From Candidatus Woesearchaeota archaeon (lineage in GTDB: Archaea > Nanobdellota > Nanobdellia > Woesearchaeales > WJKL01): 64,000 bases of DNA. The position numbers and the translations under genes are program-made. Location: positions 61,890 through 125,889 of the forward strand of contig JAHWIR010000004.1 in NCBI GenBank assembly GCA_019322435.1, in the 5' to 3' direction. Positions within the stretch are counted from its first letter, which is position 1. Every line of letters begins with the position of its first letter. This document shows positions 25,029 to 34,625 of this stretch, one piece after another. The notes under the pieces were generated by a model that was not told the DNA's origin, did not search any database, and saw only the letters and a list, made by a program, of their open reading frames with translations.

Positions 25029-26260
25029 AAGTGCTGATGTTTGGCTGGGAATTCCCGCCATTCAACTCAGGAGGGCTTGGAACAGCATGCTTTGGCCTGA
25101 CCAAAGGCCTGCATAGCCAGGGCGCTAGGGTAACCTTTGTTCTTCCAGTATCCAATCCAGACATGAAAGCTGAATTTGTAAAGCTAGTCTCAGCCGATGT
25201 ATCAAAAGGAATCAAAAAGATAGGTATAAGTTCTCCAATCAGAGGATATATGACATCAGAAGAATATTACAGAGAACACAGCAAAGCTGTATTAAAGCAG
25301 GGCCAGCCAAGAAAAGTTCCTTTGTATGGCAAAAGCCTTTTTGAAGAAGTAAGAAGATATGCTGTAAAAGCAGGATTGATTGCAAAACATGAGGAATTTG
25401 ATGTAATCCATGCTCATGACTGGATGACTTACCAGGCAGGGCTTCATGCAAAGAAAAAATCAGGAAAGCCATTGGTTATCCATGTCCATGCAACTGAATT
25501 TGACAGGACTGGCGACAATCCAAACCAATATGTTTACGAGATAGAAAGGCAGGGAATGCACGAAGCTGATAAGATACTGGCAGTCAGCAATTTCACAAAA
25601 AATAAGATCATCAAGCATTATGATATCCCATCAGAAAAAATTGAAGTTGTCCACAATGCTGTTGAATTTAATGAGCACCGCTTTGAAGAGGAAACTTTCA
25701 AGATAAAAGAAACAGACAAGATAGTGTTATTCCTTGGACGTATTACAATCCAAAAAGGCCCTGATTATTTCTTGTATGCAGCTAAAAGAGCATTGGAAAT
25801 CGATCCAAACATCAAATTCATTGTAGCAGGCTCAGGAGACATGGAGCAGTTTATGATAGAAAAAGCAGCTGAATTCGGAATAGCTGACAAAGTACTGTTC
25901 ACAGGCTTCCTAAGAGGAAAAGACATTGACAAGGCATACCAGATGGCTGATCTCTATGTAATGCCTTCTGTTTCAGAGCCGGTTGGCATCACCCCTCTAG
26001 AAGCAATGAGAAACAACACGCCAGTCATAATCTCAAAACAGTCAGGGGTCTCAGAAGTCATCAGCCACTGCCTAAAAGTAGACTTCTGGGATGTTGATCA
26101 GCTTGTAAACAAGATGGTTGGCGTCTTAAGATATCAAGAATTAAGCGACACCCTAAAGCACCACGGCGGATTAGAAGTCAAAAAATTCGATTGGAATCAC
26201 CCGGCAAAGCACTGCATGGAAATCTACAAGAAAGTTATGGAGGAAAAAAACAATGGTTAA
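25025..26260 (+). CDS. glycosyltransferase family 4, glycogen-synthase-like
   Basis: 411 residues with two Rossmann domains. The N-terminal GWEFPPFNSGGLGTACFGL loop is that of ADP-/UDP-glucose-using synthases; DVIHAHDWMTYQAG is the conserved middle; the C-terminal nucleotide-sugar site is FLGRITIQKGPDYFL and SVSEPVGITPLEAM with the ExxGxxxxE pattern. It likely adds glucose to alpha-glucan or makes a maltose-1-phosphate-like product. Overlaps the GH57 gene by 8 bases. Confidence 0.88.
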   Translation: MKVLMFGWEFPPFNSGGLGTACFGLTKGLHSQGARVTFVLPVSNPDMKAEFVKLVSADVSKGIKKIGISSPIRGYMTSEEYYREHSKAVLKQGQPRKVPLYGKSLFEEVRRYAVKAGLIAKHEEFDVIHAHDWMTYQAGLHAKKKSGKPLVIHVHATEFDRTGDNPNQYVYEIERQGMHEADKILAVSNFTKNKIIKHYDIPSEKIEVVHNAVEFNEHRFEEETFKIKETDKIVLFLGRITIQKGPDYFLYAAKRALEIDPNIKFIVAGSGDMEQFMIEKAAEFGIADKVLFTGFLRGKDIDKAYQMADLYVMPSVSEPVGITPLEAMRNNTPVIISKQSGVSEVISHCLKVDFWDVDQLVNKMVGVLRYQELSDTLKHHGGLEVKKFDWNHPAKHCMEIYKKVMEEKNNG

Positions 26261-27464
26261 CATCTGCTTTTATTTCCAGGTCCATCAGCCAATAAGATTG
26301 AGAAATTATAATGTATTTGAAATTGGCAATAATCATGATTATTTTGATCACAAGAAAAACAAAGAAGTATTAGAAAAAGTTGCCCATAAATGCTATCTTC
26401 CAGCAAACAACCTATTGCTGCAGTTAATTAAAAAATACCCTAAATTCAAGATAAGCTATTCCTTTTCAGGGGTCTTGCTGGATCAGCTTGAAGAAAATGC
26501 TCCTGATGTGATTGAATCCTTCAGAAAACTGGTCAATACAGGCAATGTAGAGGTCCTGAGTGAGACCTACTATCACAGCCTGGCATTCCTCTACTCCAAG
26601 CCAGAGTTTAAACAGCAGGTCCTTTTGCATAAGAAAAGAATAAAAGAGCTCTTTGGCTATACTCCAAAAGTTTTCAGGAATACAGAATTGACATATAACA
26701 ACGAGCTTGCTCATTACATTGAAAACATGGGCTACAAAGGGATATTGGCAGAAGGAGCAGATCATATCCTTGGCTGGCGTTCGCCTAACTTTGTATACAG
26801 GCCAAAAGGAACCAAGAAGATAAAGCTTCTGTTGAAAAACTACAAGCTCTCAGATGATATTGCCTTTAGATTCTCAAACCAGGGCTGGCCTGAATGGCCT
26901 CTGACAACAAGCAAGTTTTCCCAATGGGTGAATGCAGTAAATGGCAATGGAGTTACAATCAATCTTTTCATGGACTATGAGACCTTTGGAGAGCACCAAT
27001 GGTCTTCAACAGGCATCTTCAACTTCCTAAAATCTCTTCCAACTGAAATACTAAAGCATCCTGATAATAGATTTGCAACGCCTTCAGAAGTTATCAAGGA
27101 ATTCCAGCCAGTTGAAGAGCTTGACATCCACCATATAATATCATGGGCAGATACTGAAAGAGATTTGTCAGCATGGATTGGCAACAAGATGCAGCAGTCT
27201 GCCATCCAAAAGATATATGCGATTGAAAGAGCTGTAAAAAGAACAAAATCAAAAAAACTGATAGAAGACTGGAGAAAACTCCAGACATCTGATCATTTCT
27301 ATTACATGTGCACAAAATGGTTCAGTGATGGAGATGTCCATAAATACTTCAATCCTTATGACAGCCCGTATGATGCATTCATCACTTACATGAATATATT
27401 GACTGATTTTGAAAAAAGAATTGAAAAAGAGGTGAAAACAAATGCCAAGGATCTCATCAGATAA
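26253..27464 (+). CDS. glycoside hydrolase family 57 (alpha-amylase/glucanotransferase type)
   Basis: 403-residue catalytic domain alone. Family motifs: YFQVHQPIR near the N terminus, the nucleophile region VFRNTELTYN near 140-149, GILAEGADHILGW, and the acid/base aspartate in FMDYETFGEHQW near 235-246. This combination fits GH57 alpha-amylases. No signal peptide, so it acts in the cytoplasm on stored alpha-glucan. Its end overlaps the next gene by 23 bases. Confidence 0.9.
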   Translation: MVNICFYFQVHQPIRLRNYNVFEIGNNHDYFDHKKNKEVLEKVAHKCYLPANNLLLQLIKKYPKFKISYSFSGVLLDQLEENAPDVIESFRKLVNTGNVEVLSETYYHSLAFLYSKPEFKQQVLLHKKRIKELFGYTPKVFRNTELTYNNELAHYIENMGYKGILAEGADHILGWRSPNFVYRPKGTKKIKLLLKNYKLSDDIAFRFSNQGWPEWPLTTSKFSQWVNAVNGNGVTINLFMDYETFGEHQWSSTGIFNFLKSLPTEILKHPDNRFATPSEVIKEFQPVEELDIHHIISWADTERDLSAWIGNKMQQSAIQKIYAIERAVKRTKSKKLIEDWRKLQTSDHFYYMCTKWFSDGDVHKYFNPYDSPYDAFITYMNILTDFEKRIEKEVKTNAKDLIR

Positions 27465-27702
27465 ATATTTTTCATTATGCACCGGAGGTTTAATAAAGAG
27501 CGTCAAAGAACTGGCCTTTGCAATGGATTATCTAAGTGACGAAGAGCTAAACCACCATGTTAATGAATCAAAAAACGATTTCAGCAGCTGGGTAAGGGAC
27601 GTTTTCAAAGAATATCGGCTTGCAGAGATTATTTCAGATATCAAAGATAGAAAAGAAATGCAAATTGTATTATTAAAACATTTAGTAAATAAAAAGAGGT
27701 GA
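27442..27702 (+). CDS. small acidic-motif protein, DUF5752-like, soluble paralogue
   Basis: 86 residues: FSLCTGGLIKSVKELAFAMD, ELNHHVNESKNDFSSWVRDVF, LAEIISDIKDRKEMQ. The same pattern (F-x-L-x-G..I..L.EL..A...M, HHVN-x(4)-NDF-x-W) recurs in the next gene. It resembles the small domain found beside archaeal glycan enzymes (DUF5752, from memory). GAGGTG precedes the ATG, which lies inside the GH57 gene. Function unknown; a carbohydrate-enzyme adaptor is inferred from context. Confidence 0.6.
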   Translation: MPRISSDKYFSLCTGGLIKSVKELAFAMDYLSDEELNHHVNESKNDFSSWVRDVFKEYRLAEIISDIKDRKEMQIVLLKHLVNKKR

Positions 27703-27707
27703 AATAA

Positions 27708-28283
27708 ATGGGAATTAGTCCGGAAAACTATTTCCAGCTTAAAGACGGCACCACAATCAGGAATCTGTTTGAGCTGTCTAAAGCATTGGAGAAGATGCCT
27801 GAAGATATGTTTCAGCATCATGTGAATAAAGAGAGAAATGACTTCTATAACTGGGTGAATGATGTTGTCAAGGACAAGGATCTAGCATCAAGAATCCTGG
27901 CAGCAGGCACTAGAAAACAAATGCAAAAAGAGATTGGGAAAAAGATGGAGAAGGATGTAGTCAAAGAGATGGCTAAAAAAAGAACAGCAACTGTGAGGAC
28001 AAAAAGCGTAAGAACAAAGCCAAAAGCAGCAAAACCAACAGCAATAAAATCAAAACAACTGCAGGTATTAAAGAACAAAGCATTGGCATTAAAGAACAAG
28101 GTATATAACTTGTTTTTGAGAGAAGAAGAAAAACCAAAGAAAAAGCTAAGCCAGATAGATCCAGAAAGTATAAAATGGGGTATTGGCTGCCCGTACAAGA
28201 CAATCCATTGCGGGATACTGGAGTTTGTTTTTGGGGTTGTTATGGGATTGCTGATAGCGCTAGTGCTTACAGCAATACTTTAA
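27708..28283 (+). CDS. DUF5752-like protein with C-terminal membrane helix
   Basis: 191 residues. Residues 1-75 repeat the previous gene (FQLKDGTTIRNLFELSKALE, HHVNKERNDFYNWVNDVV). Then follows a basic Lys/Ala/Thr-rich linker (about 95-145). The C terminus GILEFVFGVVMGLLIALVLT is a tail anchor, preceded by two cysteines (GCPYKTIHC). It may tether glycogen enzymes to the membrane. RBS AAGAGGTGA. Confidence 0.6.
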   Translation: MGISPENYFQLKDGTTIRNLFELSKALEKMPEDMFQHHVNKERNDFYNWVNDVVKDKDLASRILAAGTRKQMQKEIGKKMEKDVVKEMAKKRTATVRTKSVRTKPKAAKPTAIKSKQLQVLKNKALALKNKVYNLFLREEEKPKKKLSQIDPESIKWGIGCPYKTIHCGILEFVFGVVMGLLIALVLTAIL

Positions 28284-28284
28284 A

Positions 28285-30096
28285 ATGGCAAAAGCAAATG
28301 CAGAATTGATGTATGAAGTATCCTGGGAAGTCTGCAACAAAGTAGGAGGGATATGGACAGTTATATCTTCAAAAGCAAGCCAGATGAGAAGGTTCTATAA
28401 AGATAGATATACTTGCATAGGGCCTTATTTTACTGAAAAGGCATTAGGCAGTTTTGAAGAGCAGCCAGCTCCAAAAGAATGTAAAGCAATGTGCAAAGAA
28501 CTCCAGCAGCAAGGAATAATACTTCACTTTGGAAAGTGGCTGATAAAAGGAACTCCGAATGTTATCCTGGTGGATTTCACAAACTTCAGATTCAAGACAG
28601 ACGAAATCAAAAAAGAATTATGGAATAACTTCAAAGTAGATTCCCTTCGTTCAAATAGTGTTGAATATAACGAGCCTATTGTATGGGCTCATGCAACAGG
28701 TATCGTAATAGAAAGGCTATCCCAGATCTATAACAAAAAGATAGTTGCTCAGTTCCACGAATGGCTGGCAGGTCCTGGTCTGCTCTACCTCAAGAAAAAC
28801 AATGCAAATGTTGCCACTGTTTTCACAACCCACGCCACAGTTATGGGCCGTGCTCTGGCTTCTGCAAATATTGACCTGTTCTGCAAGCCAAAAGGAGGGG
28901 ACAAATGCAATCTTCAACTGATGGACATTGATAAAGAATCTTATAACTATAATACAGAAAGCAAACATCTTATTGAAAAAACCTCTGCTCATAATGCTGA
29001 TGTTTTCACAACAGTAAGTGAAATCACTGGTCTGGAAGCAGAATATGTTTTAGGCAAAAAGCCAAATAAAATACTTCCAAATGGTCTTGATAATGATAAA
29101 TTCCCTACATTTGAAGAAGCATCAATTGAGCATCGTATCCACAGAAACCATGTAAGGGAATTCATAATGTATTACTTCTTTCCATACTACCAGTTTGATA
29201 TAAAAGAGACCTTGATCTTCTTCTTAGCAGGACGCTATGAATTAAAAAACAAAGGCATTGATATTTTTATCAAATCTCTTGCAAAGCTAAATGCAATAAT
29301 GAAAGAGAAAAAAAGCAAAAAAACAATTATAGCTTTTATCTGGGTTCCTACAGGAGTACGCGGTATTAAGCTTGATATCCTTGACAACAGAACACTGTTC
29401 AATGACATAAGAGACGGCCTGGATGAGGACACCAATCAGATTAAAAGAAACATTCTATATACTATTGTCTCGAAAGAAGAACTGAGCAAAGAAAATGTCT
29501 TTACTAAATCTTTCTTGGATGATACAAAAAGAAAATTGATGAAGTTCAAGAAAAAAGGAACTCCAGCTTTGATCACTCATGATATCCAGCAGTATGGTGA
29601 CCAGATAGTTGACTTGTTATTGGCATCAGGACTTGATAACAAAGAAGATGACAAAGTAAAGATGATCTTCTATCCTATCTATCTGACAGGAGCAGACGGA
29701 TTACTGGACCTGACATATTATGAATCAATGCAGGCAGGCCACTTGGGAGTCTTCCCTTCTTTCTACGAGCCATGGGGCTACACTCCTTTAGAAGCAGCTG
29801 CTCTGGGAGTCTCCTCAGTTACAACTGATCTGGCTGGATTTGGCAAATACATTCAGAAGAAAAAACAAAGAAGACATCCAGGAATCTTTGTTTTAAGAAG
29901 GATGGACAGGACAGATGGTGAGATCATTGATGACCTGACAAGATTCATGTATAAATTTACCCGCTATACAAGGCAGGGCCGTGTTAAGAACAAGATAGAA
30001 GCAAAAAAACTTGCTGAAAAAGCTGATTGGAAGCGCCTTTCAGTTAATTATATACAGGCGCACAACAGCGCCATCAATAAAAAATTTGGGGTGTAA
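28285..30096 (+). CDS. glycogen synthase, family GT3 (eukaryote-like)
   Basis: 603 residues, far longer than GT5 bacterial synthases. The start matches yeast/animal glycogen synthase: YEVSWEVCNKVGGIWTVI. Further GT3 marks: FTTHATVMGRALAS, PNGLDNDKF, RYELKNKGIDIFIKSLAKLN, and the late PSFYEPWGYTPLEAAALG with DLAGFGKY. It transfers glucose, usually from UDP-glucose, to the glycogen end. The C-terminal regulatory arginine cluster of eukaryotes is not obvious. Two bases after the preceding stop. Confidence 0.92.
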   Translation: MAKANAELMYEVSWEVCNKVGGIWTVISSKASQMRRFYKDRYTCIGPYFTEKALGSFEEQPAPKECKAMCKELQQQGIILHFGKWLIKGTPNVILVDFTNFRFKTDEIKKELWNNFKVDSLRSNSVEYNEPIVWAHATGIVIERLSQIYNKKIVAQFHEWLAGPGLLYLKKNNANVATVFTTHATVMGRALASANIDLFCKPKGGDKCNLQLMDIDKESYNYNTESKHLIEKTSAHNADVFTTVSEITGLEAEYVLGKKPNKILPNGLDNDKFPTFEEASIEHRIHRNHVREFIMYYFFPYYQFDIKETLIFFLAGRYELKNKGIDIFIKSLAKLNAIMKEKKSKKTIIAFIWVPTGVRGIKLDILDNRTLFNDIRDGLDEDTNQIKRNILYTIVSKEELSKENVFTKSFLDDTKRKLMKFKKKGTPALITHDIQQYGDQIVDLLLASGLDNKEDDKVKMIFYPIYLTGADGLLDLTYYESMQAGHLGVFPSFYEPWGYTPLEAAALGVSSVTTDLAGFGKYIQKKKQRRHPGIFVLRRMDRTDGEIIDDLTRFMYKFTRYTRQGRVKNKIEAKKLAEKADWKRLSVNYIQAHNSAINKKFGV

Positions 30097-30098
30097 AA

Positions 30099-31040
30099 AT
30101 GGAGCTAAGAAAAGATTATATTTTGGACAGATATGTGATTGTTTCCTCTGCAAGAGGCAAGCGTCCGCATGAATTCAAAAGAGAGGCTAAAATAAAAGAA
30201 GGCATCTGCTATTTCTGTCCTGGAAATGAAAAGCTTACACCCCCTGAAATCGGAAGGATTGGAACAAAAAACAAGTGGACAATAAGATGGTTCCCAAACA
30301 AATTCCCTGCTGTTGACCAGGAAGGCAGCCCTGATTTCGAGACCCACAATAAATATTACACCTTTGCCCATTCCTATGGCTATCATGAAGTCATTGCTGA
30401 GACCGATAATCACAAAAAACAGATGTGGGATCTGACTCCAAAACAGATCAAGAAGATATTAGAAGTCTATGCAGACAGGATTGAAGAGATATCTAAAAAA
30501 GACAATATAAAATATGTATCTCTGTTCAAAAACCATGGAAAAGATGCAGGAACATCTATTGTTCATTCCCACACACAGATCATAGCCTATAATAAAATTC
30601 CAAGCTTAGTTAAAGAAGAGGTTGATGCTGCAAAAAATTATTCCACCTGCCCTTATTGTGAAATCATTGAAAACGAGAGCAAATCTGAAAGAAGATGCTT
30701 TGAAAACTCTTCTTTTGTTGCCTTTGCCCCATATGCCTCCCGCTTTCATTATGAGATTTGGATATTCCCAAAACAACATATTAAGAACATGACAGAGCTG
30801 ACTGAAGACCAGCTGAATAGTTTAGCACAAATCCTAAAGAAAGTTCTTCTAAAGCTTAAGAAGCTGAATATCTCTTATAATATGCAGCTGCACTATGCTC
30901 CTAAAGGACAGGACTTGCATTCCCATATCGAGATTTGCCCAAGAGAAGCAATCTGGGGCGGTTTTGAGCTCTTAACAGATGATACAATCAACTCTGTATC
31001 ACCTGAGGATGCAGCAAAATACTATAGAGGAAATAAATGA
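30099..31040 (+). CDS. galT: galactose-1-phosphate uridylyltransferase-like protein
   Basis: 313-residue HIT-superfamily nucleotidyltransferase. Zinc pair CYFC near 37 and CPYC near 184; the catalytic loop reads IVHSHTQII (the family's HPHxQ with Ser for Pro) near 155-163; a second HIT-like stretch is DLHSHIEI near 280. In this operon it may act as UDP-glucose/sugar-1-phosphate transferase or phosphorylase feeding glycogen synthesis, not Leloir galactose use; that is inference. Confidence 0.85.
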   Translation: MELRKDYILDRYVIVSSARGKRPHEFKREAKIKEGICYFCPGNEKLTPPEIGRIGTKNKWTIRWFPNKFPAVDQEGSPDFETHNKYYTFAHSYGYHEVIAETDNHKKQMWDLTPKQIKKILEVYADRIEEISKKDNIKYVSLFKNHGKDAGTSIVHSHTQIIAYNKIPSLVKEEVDAAKNYSTCPYCEIIENESKSERRCFENSSFVAFAPYASRFHYEIWIFPKQHIKNMTELTEDQLNSLAQILKKVLLKLKKLNISYNMQLHYAPKGQDLHSHIEICPREAIWGGFELLTDDTINSVSPEDAAKYYRGNK

Positions 31041-32797
31041 TAATAACACACAAGCTGAACACCACAAAAGTATCTAGAAATACAAAGCATGATGTAAATT
31101 TCGTGCTAACCAACAAGCTTGGAGGCTATTGCATGCTAGCCTCAGCTCCTTACTCAAGATATAATGGAGTATTTCTGTTTGACAAGGATACTATGTACAA
31201 GATAATTGAAGACATTGATTTGATTGATGCTCCTCCTATAAAAGAGATTGTAAATGAATTCTCCTCAATAACAAGAAAAAGAGGCTCTATCAATGAATCC
31301 TTCTTCATGCCCTATGGCTATGATGCATTGGTTTATGAATTGAATTCTCCAAGAGAAGTTGAGCTCACAGTTGACATAAGAGCCTCATATGATAACCCTG
31401 AATTCGGAAGAATCTATAAGATCTCAAAATCAGGCTCAAAAATCATAATCAGCTATAAACATGAATCCATTAAATTGTTCTTGGCAATAAAAACAGACAC
31501 AGAAGATTATGAAAAAATTCAGGAATGGATAAAAAGAGAATATTCCTTTGACAAAGGCCGAAACACAATATCATTTGAAAAATATGTTTACAAGGCATTG
31601 AAGCTCAAAGCCTCAACAATTGCCTTTGCTTTTTCCAAATCAAGGCAGCATGCAGTAGAAGAAGCAGACTATGTTTTCAAGAATCTGGCAAGACTAAAAG
31701 AACACCAAAAAATCTATGTAACAAAAATAAATGCAAAATTAGCAAGAAATCCTGAAACAAGAATGGCAAAAAAATGCTGCATCAATTCTTTGAATAAGCT
31801 TCTTGTCAATCTAAAAAATAAAAGAGGGTTATTCGCTGGCCTGCCTTGGTTCTTCCAGTTCTGGTCAAGAGATGAATTGATTTCATTAAAAGCATTATTA
31901 TTGAACCAGCAGGATAGGGAAGTCAAAGATATTTTACTGAAAAACCTCAATCTAGTAAAAAATGGCAGATTATTGAATAAAAACATGCCTGTAATTGAAA
32001 AGACAAATGCTGATTCAATCGGCTGGCTCTTCAAAAGGATATCTGATTGTCTTGAGATATTCTCTTCAAAAGAAAAAGAAAATATCAAGAAAAAACTTGT
32101 TGCTGCAATCAAATTCATCAATGAGAATTACACAGCAGACAGCCTTGTGTATAATAGTGTAAAAGAGACCTGGATGGATACAGAATGGGCAGAAGACCAC
32201 AGGGCTGGATTCAGGATTGAGATCCAAGCACTGTTCTTAAACATGCTCAAGCTTGCCTATCATCTTACAAAAGACAGCAGATATCTTGATCAGGAAAGAG
32301 GATTAAGGATTCTGGTCAAAGAAAGATTCTGGGATGGAAGAATCCTAGCAGACGGCTTGAATGACTTTACCATCCGCCCTAATATCTTTATTGCAGCATA
32401 TGTCTATCCAGAACTGTTGTCTAAAACAGAATGGACTTTGTGCTTTGAAAATTCCCTTAAAAAACTCTGGCTAAATTGGGGAGGCCTTGCTTCTATTGAC
32501 AAATCCCACCACCTGTTCTACAGCGAATACACAGGAGAAAGCAAGCAAAGCTATCATAGGGGAACATCCTGGTATTGGGTCAATAATCTCGCTGCTTTAG
32601 TCATGAAACGCATTAACAAGCTAAAATTCAAAACCTATATTGATAAAATCACCCAAGCTTCTGTTAAAGAAATCCTAACATCAGGAGCAATAGGCCATCA
32701 TGCAGAAGTTTCTTCAGCTAGTTCTCTAAAATCAGAAGGCTGCAAAGCTCAGGCATGGTCTAATGCAATGTTTATAGAATTAATTGAAGAGAGTTAA
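31037..32797 (+). CDS. glycogen debranching enzyme, amylo-alpha-1,6-glucosidase domain
   Basis: 586 residues. N-terminal beta domain typical of bacterial/archaeal debranching enzymes (FVLTNKLGGYCMLAS; YNGVFLF), then an (alpha/alpha)6 barrel from about 230 with FQFWSRDELISLKALLL, VKETWMDTEWAEDHRAG (acid residues) and YHRGTSWYWVNNLAAL. Removes alpha-1,6 branches. ATGA overlap with galT; the TAA is shared with the converging gene at 32794 in TTAA. Last gene of the glycogen operon. Confidence 0.9.
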   Translation: MIITHKLNTTKVSRNTKHDVNFVLTNKLGGYCMLASAPYSRYNGVFLFDKDTMYKIIEDIDLIDAPPIKEIVNEFSSITRKRGSINESFFMPYGYDALVYELNSPREVELTVDIRASYDNPEFGRIYKISKSGSKIIISYKHESIKLFLAIKTDTEDYEKIQEWIKREYSFDKGRNTISFEKYVYKALKLKASTIAFAFSKSRQHAVEEADYVFKNLARLKEHQKIYVTKINAKLARNPETRMAKKCCINSLNKLLVNLKNKRGLFAGLPWFFQFWSRDELISLKALLLNQQDREVKDILLKNLNLVKNGRLLNKNMPVIEKTNADSIGWLFKRISDCLEIFSSKEKENIKKKLVAAIKFINENYTADSLVYNSVKETWMDTEWAEDHRAGFRIEIQALFLNMLKLAYHLTKDSRYLDQERGLRILVKERFWDGRILADGLNDFTIRPNIFIAAYVYPELLSKTEWTLCFENSLKKLWLNWGGLASIDKSHHLFYSEYTGESKQSYHRGTSWYWVNNLAALVMKRINKLKFKTYIDKITQASVKEILTSGAIGHHAEVSSASSLKSEGCKAQAWSNAMFIELIEES

Positions 32798-33558
32798 CCA
32801 ATAATATATCTGTCAAAAAGCCAATTATCCAATGCAACATCTACTATATCCTTCTTAGATTTATAAGATTCATCAATCATTGCTTTAGTAAATTTTATTG
32901 CATCTTCAGGCTCATCCTTTTCCAAGAATTTGTTAAAAGCATCATAAAAAATATCACAGTTCTTTAAAGCCCTTTGTGCATCTTCTTCTCCTGCATAATC
33001 ACTAGAACGAAACCTAAATAAAGGGCGTTCTTCTCCAGAAACTGCAAAAGCCAAACCTTCTATAACAGAAGGAATTCCAAGTGTATTAATAAGCGAACTT
33101 AAAAAACCAACATCAATAGAATTTTTTACAGCACTGTCTGCAAAATAATTAAGTTTTTCTGAGTGTTCCTGCTCATCCATTGCATTCAGCATATTATTCT
33201 CAGCATCAATCCATGCTTTATAGCTTGTACGAAGTTCTTTCATTACTTTAGTTGATCCCATCTCCCTACGTGCAGATTCATAAGTAAAATCATTGTTAAA
33301 ATTTTCAGAGCTTATTTCTTCTGAAATAACTTCTAAGAGATAATCAGGATCAAAAATAATCACATCTTTAGGAATATCATATACACTCCTTGACCCGCAC
33401 ATTGGTTCCTTAGCATCATTAAGAATAGTCGGATTAAAAGAAGAATCATTTTGAACAGCTATTCTTGGATTTTCCCTTCCATCAAACTCTAATTCTTCGT
33501 AAGCTTTCTTTATAATATCCTTAAAATCCTTGGGTCCTTTATACAAAAATCTTGTCAT
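32794..33558 (-). CDS. hypothetical protein, last gene of the 38-33 kb operon
   Basis: Unrecognised 254-residue soluble protein, acidic and largely helical after residue 70. Distinct spots are CGSRSVYDIPKDVIIFDPDYLLEVI (about 54-78) and a long helical stretch around EEISSENFN..REMGSTKVMKELR. No membrane helix or catalytic motif I can name. Shares its stop region with the debranching enzyme and belongs to an operon with GT2 and GH15 genes. Confidence 0.55.
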   Translation of the reverse strand: MTRFLYKGPKDFKDIIKKAYEELEFDGRENPRIAVQNDSSFNPTILNDAKEPMCGSRSVYDIPKDVIIFDPDYLLEVISEEISSENFNNDFTYESARREMGSTKVMKELRTSYKAWIDAENNMLNAMDEQEHSEKLNYFADSAVKNSIDVGFLSSLINTLGIPSVIEGLAFAVSGEERPLFRFRSSDYAGEEDAQRALKNCDIFYDAFNKFLEKDEPEDAIKFTKAMIDESYKSKKDIVDVALDNWLFDRYIIG

Positions 33559-33583
33559 CTTAATTCATCCTCTCTCATCCTTA

Positions 33584-33916
33584 TCATTTCATCAACCCCA
33601 AAGCAACTAAATCATCTCTTCTTTTCTGATAATATTCTCCATCCTTAGGCTTCCATTCTATCCTTTCATCTTCTGTACCCAGCGTAAAAACAACCCTATT
33701 TCCGCTCTGAGAAAGATATTCTCTGGGAGTCTTAATCTCTAGCACAGCGTCCTTTTTCAGCACAGTAGGGCAGTAGAAAACCAACATATCTTCTTCTATC
33801 CTATCAAAAACTTTCGAAGGTCCATCCTTAACTTTAACAACATCTCCATGCTTAAGAGAATCTATAGTCTCTTCAGATTCTATTTCAACAAGCCTCTCTA
33901 AAAATAAATTGTTCAT
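33584..33916 (-). CDS. hypothetical beta-rich protein
   Basis: 110 residues with a possible small beta barrel: TIDSLKHGDVVKVKDGPSKV is an SH3/KOW-like pattern at about 18-37, followed by strands MLVFYCPTVL and VLEIKTPREYL. A KOW-like fold could bind RNA or protein. Not recognised further. 12 bases downstream of the GT2 gene. Confidence 0.5.
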   Translation of the reverse strand: MNNLFLERLVEIESEETIDSLKHGDVVKVKDGPSKVFDRIEEDMLVFYCPTVLKKDAVLEIKTPREYLSQSGNRVVFTLGTEDERIEWKPKDGEYYQKRRDDLVALGLMK

Positions 33917-33928
33917 TTCAACTCACCC

Positions 33929-34624
33929 CTACCTATATTCCTCTCTTTTTTGATTGAATTGTTTCCATTTATGAAAAGAGGGAATTTCTGAAGGAGCTTT
34001 TTTAACGCCGTCAAACATTACTCGACCATACCATTCTCTATCTTTGCATTGAATTCCTTCTTTGTCTGGAACAAAATGTTTTATTTGAATTCCTGTTTTC
34101 AGCATATTTGACCTAGGAATCATATCATTATTTTCATATAACCATTCAAAATGTCTGGTAACTGTATTTACATATCTTAGACGATCTAATACTGGAAATA
34201 ATCTTGGATTTGGTCCTACTTCTTCACGAGATTCATCAGGAGTTATTACTAAATATCGAAATTTCATTTTTTCATTAGGATGTTCTTCTATTAGTTTATT
34301 TAATTGTTCAAAATCTTCTCTCACCAATCTCTCATCTGCATCCAATACCAAAGCTCTTTTTGTTTTTAATTTACTTAGTCCGTAATTTCTTGATTGAGCA
34401 TAATCTTCAAACTTTAAATCATAAATAGTTAGATTATCATGTTTTGCTTCTAGTTCTTCTAATGCTTCTCTTGTCCCATCAATTGAGCCAGTATCAACAA
34501 TAACTGCTTTCTCAACAAATGGAACAGTTGATTCTACAAAATCAACAATGCCTCCTGCAGGATTCATTATTTCATCTCTCATAATAGCTGCTAAACTTGT
34601 GTCTGGAAGTATAATATTTTTCAT
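33929..34624 (-). CDS. glycosyltransferase family 2-like protein
   Basis: About 231 residues of GT-A fold. IMRDEIMNPAG, VIVDTGSIDGTREAL (nucleotide-sugar loop, near 48-62), SRNYGLSKL and VLDADERLV (DxD-like metal site) are classic GT2 features. No membrane helix. I start at 34624, one base after the TGA of the GH15 gene; a start at 34645 would overlap that gene. Could prime or decorate an alpha-glucan or glycoprotein. Confidence 0.8.
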   Translation of the reverse strand: MKNIILPDTSLAAIMRDEIMNPAGGIVDFVESTVPFVEKAVIVDTGSIDGTREALEELEAKHDNLTIYDLKFEDYAQSRNYGLSKLKTKRALVLDADERLVREDFEQLNKLIEEHPNEKMKFRYLVITPDESREEVGPNPRLFPVLDRLRYVNTVTRHFEWLYENNDMIPRSNMLKTGIQIKHFVPDKEGIQCKDREWYGRVMFDGVKKAPSEIPSFHKWKQFNQKREEYR

Positions 34625-34625
34625 C

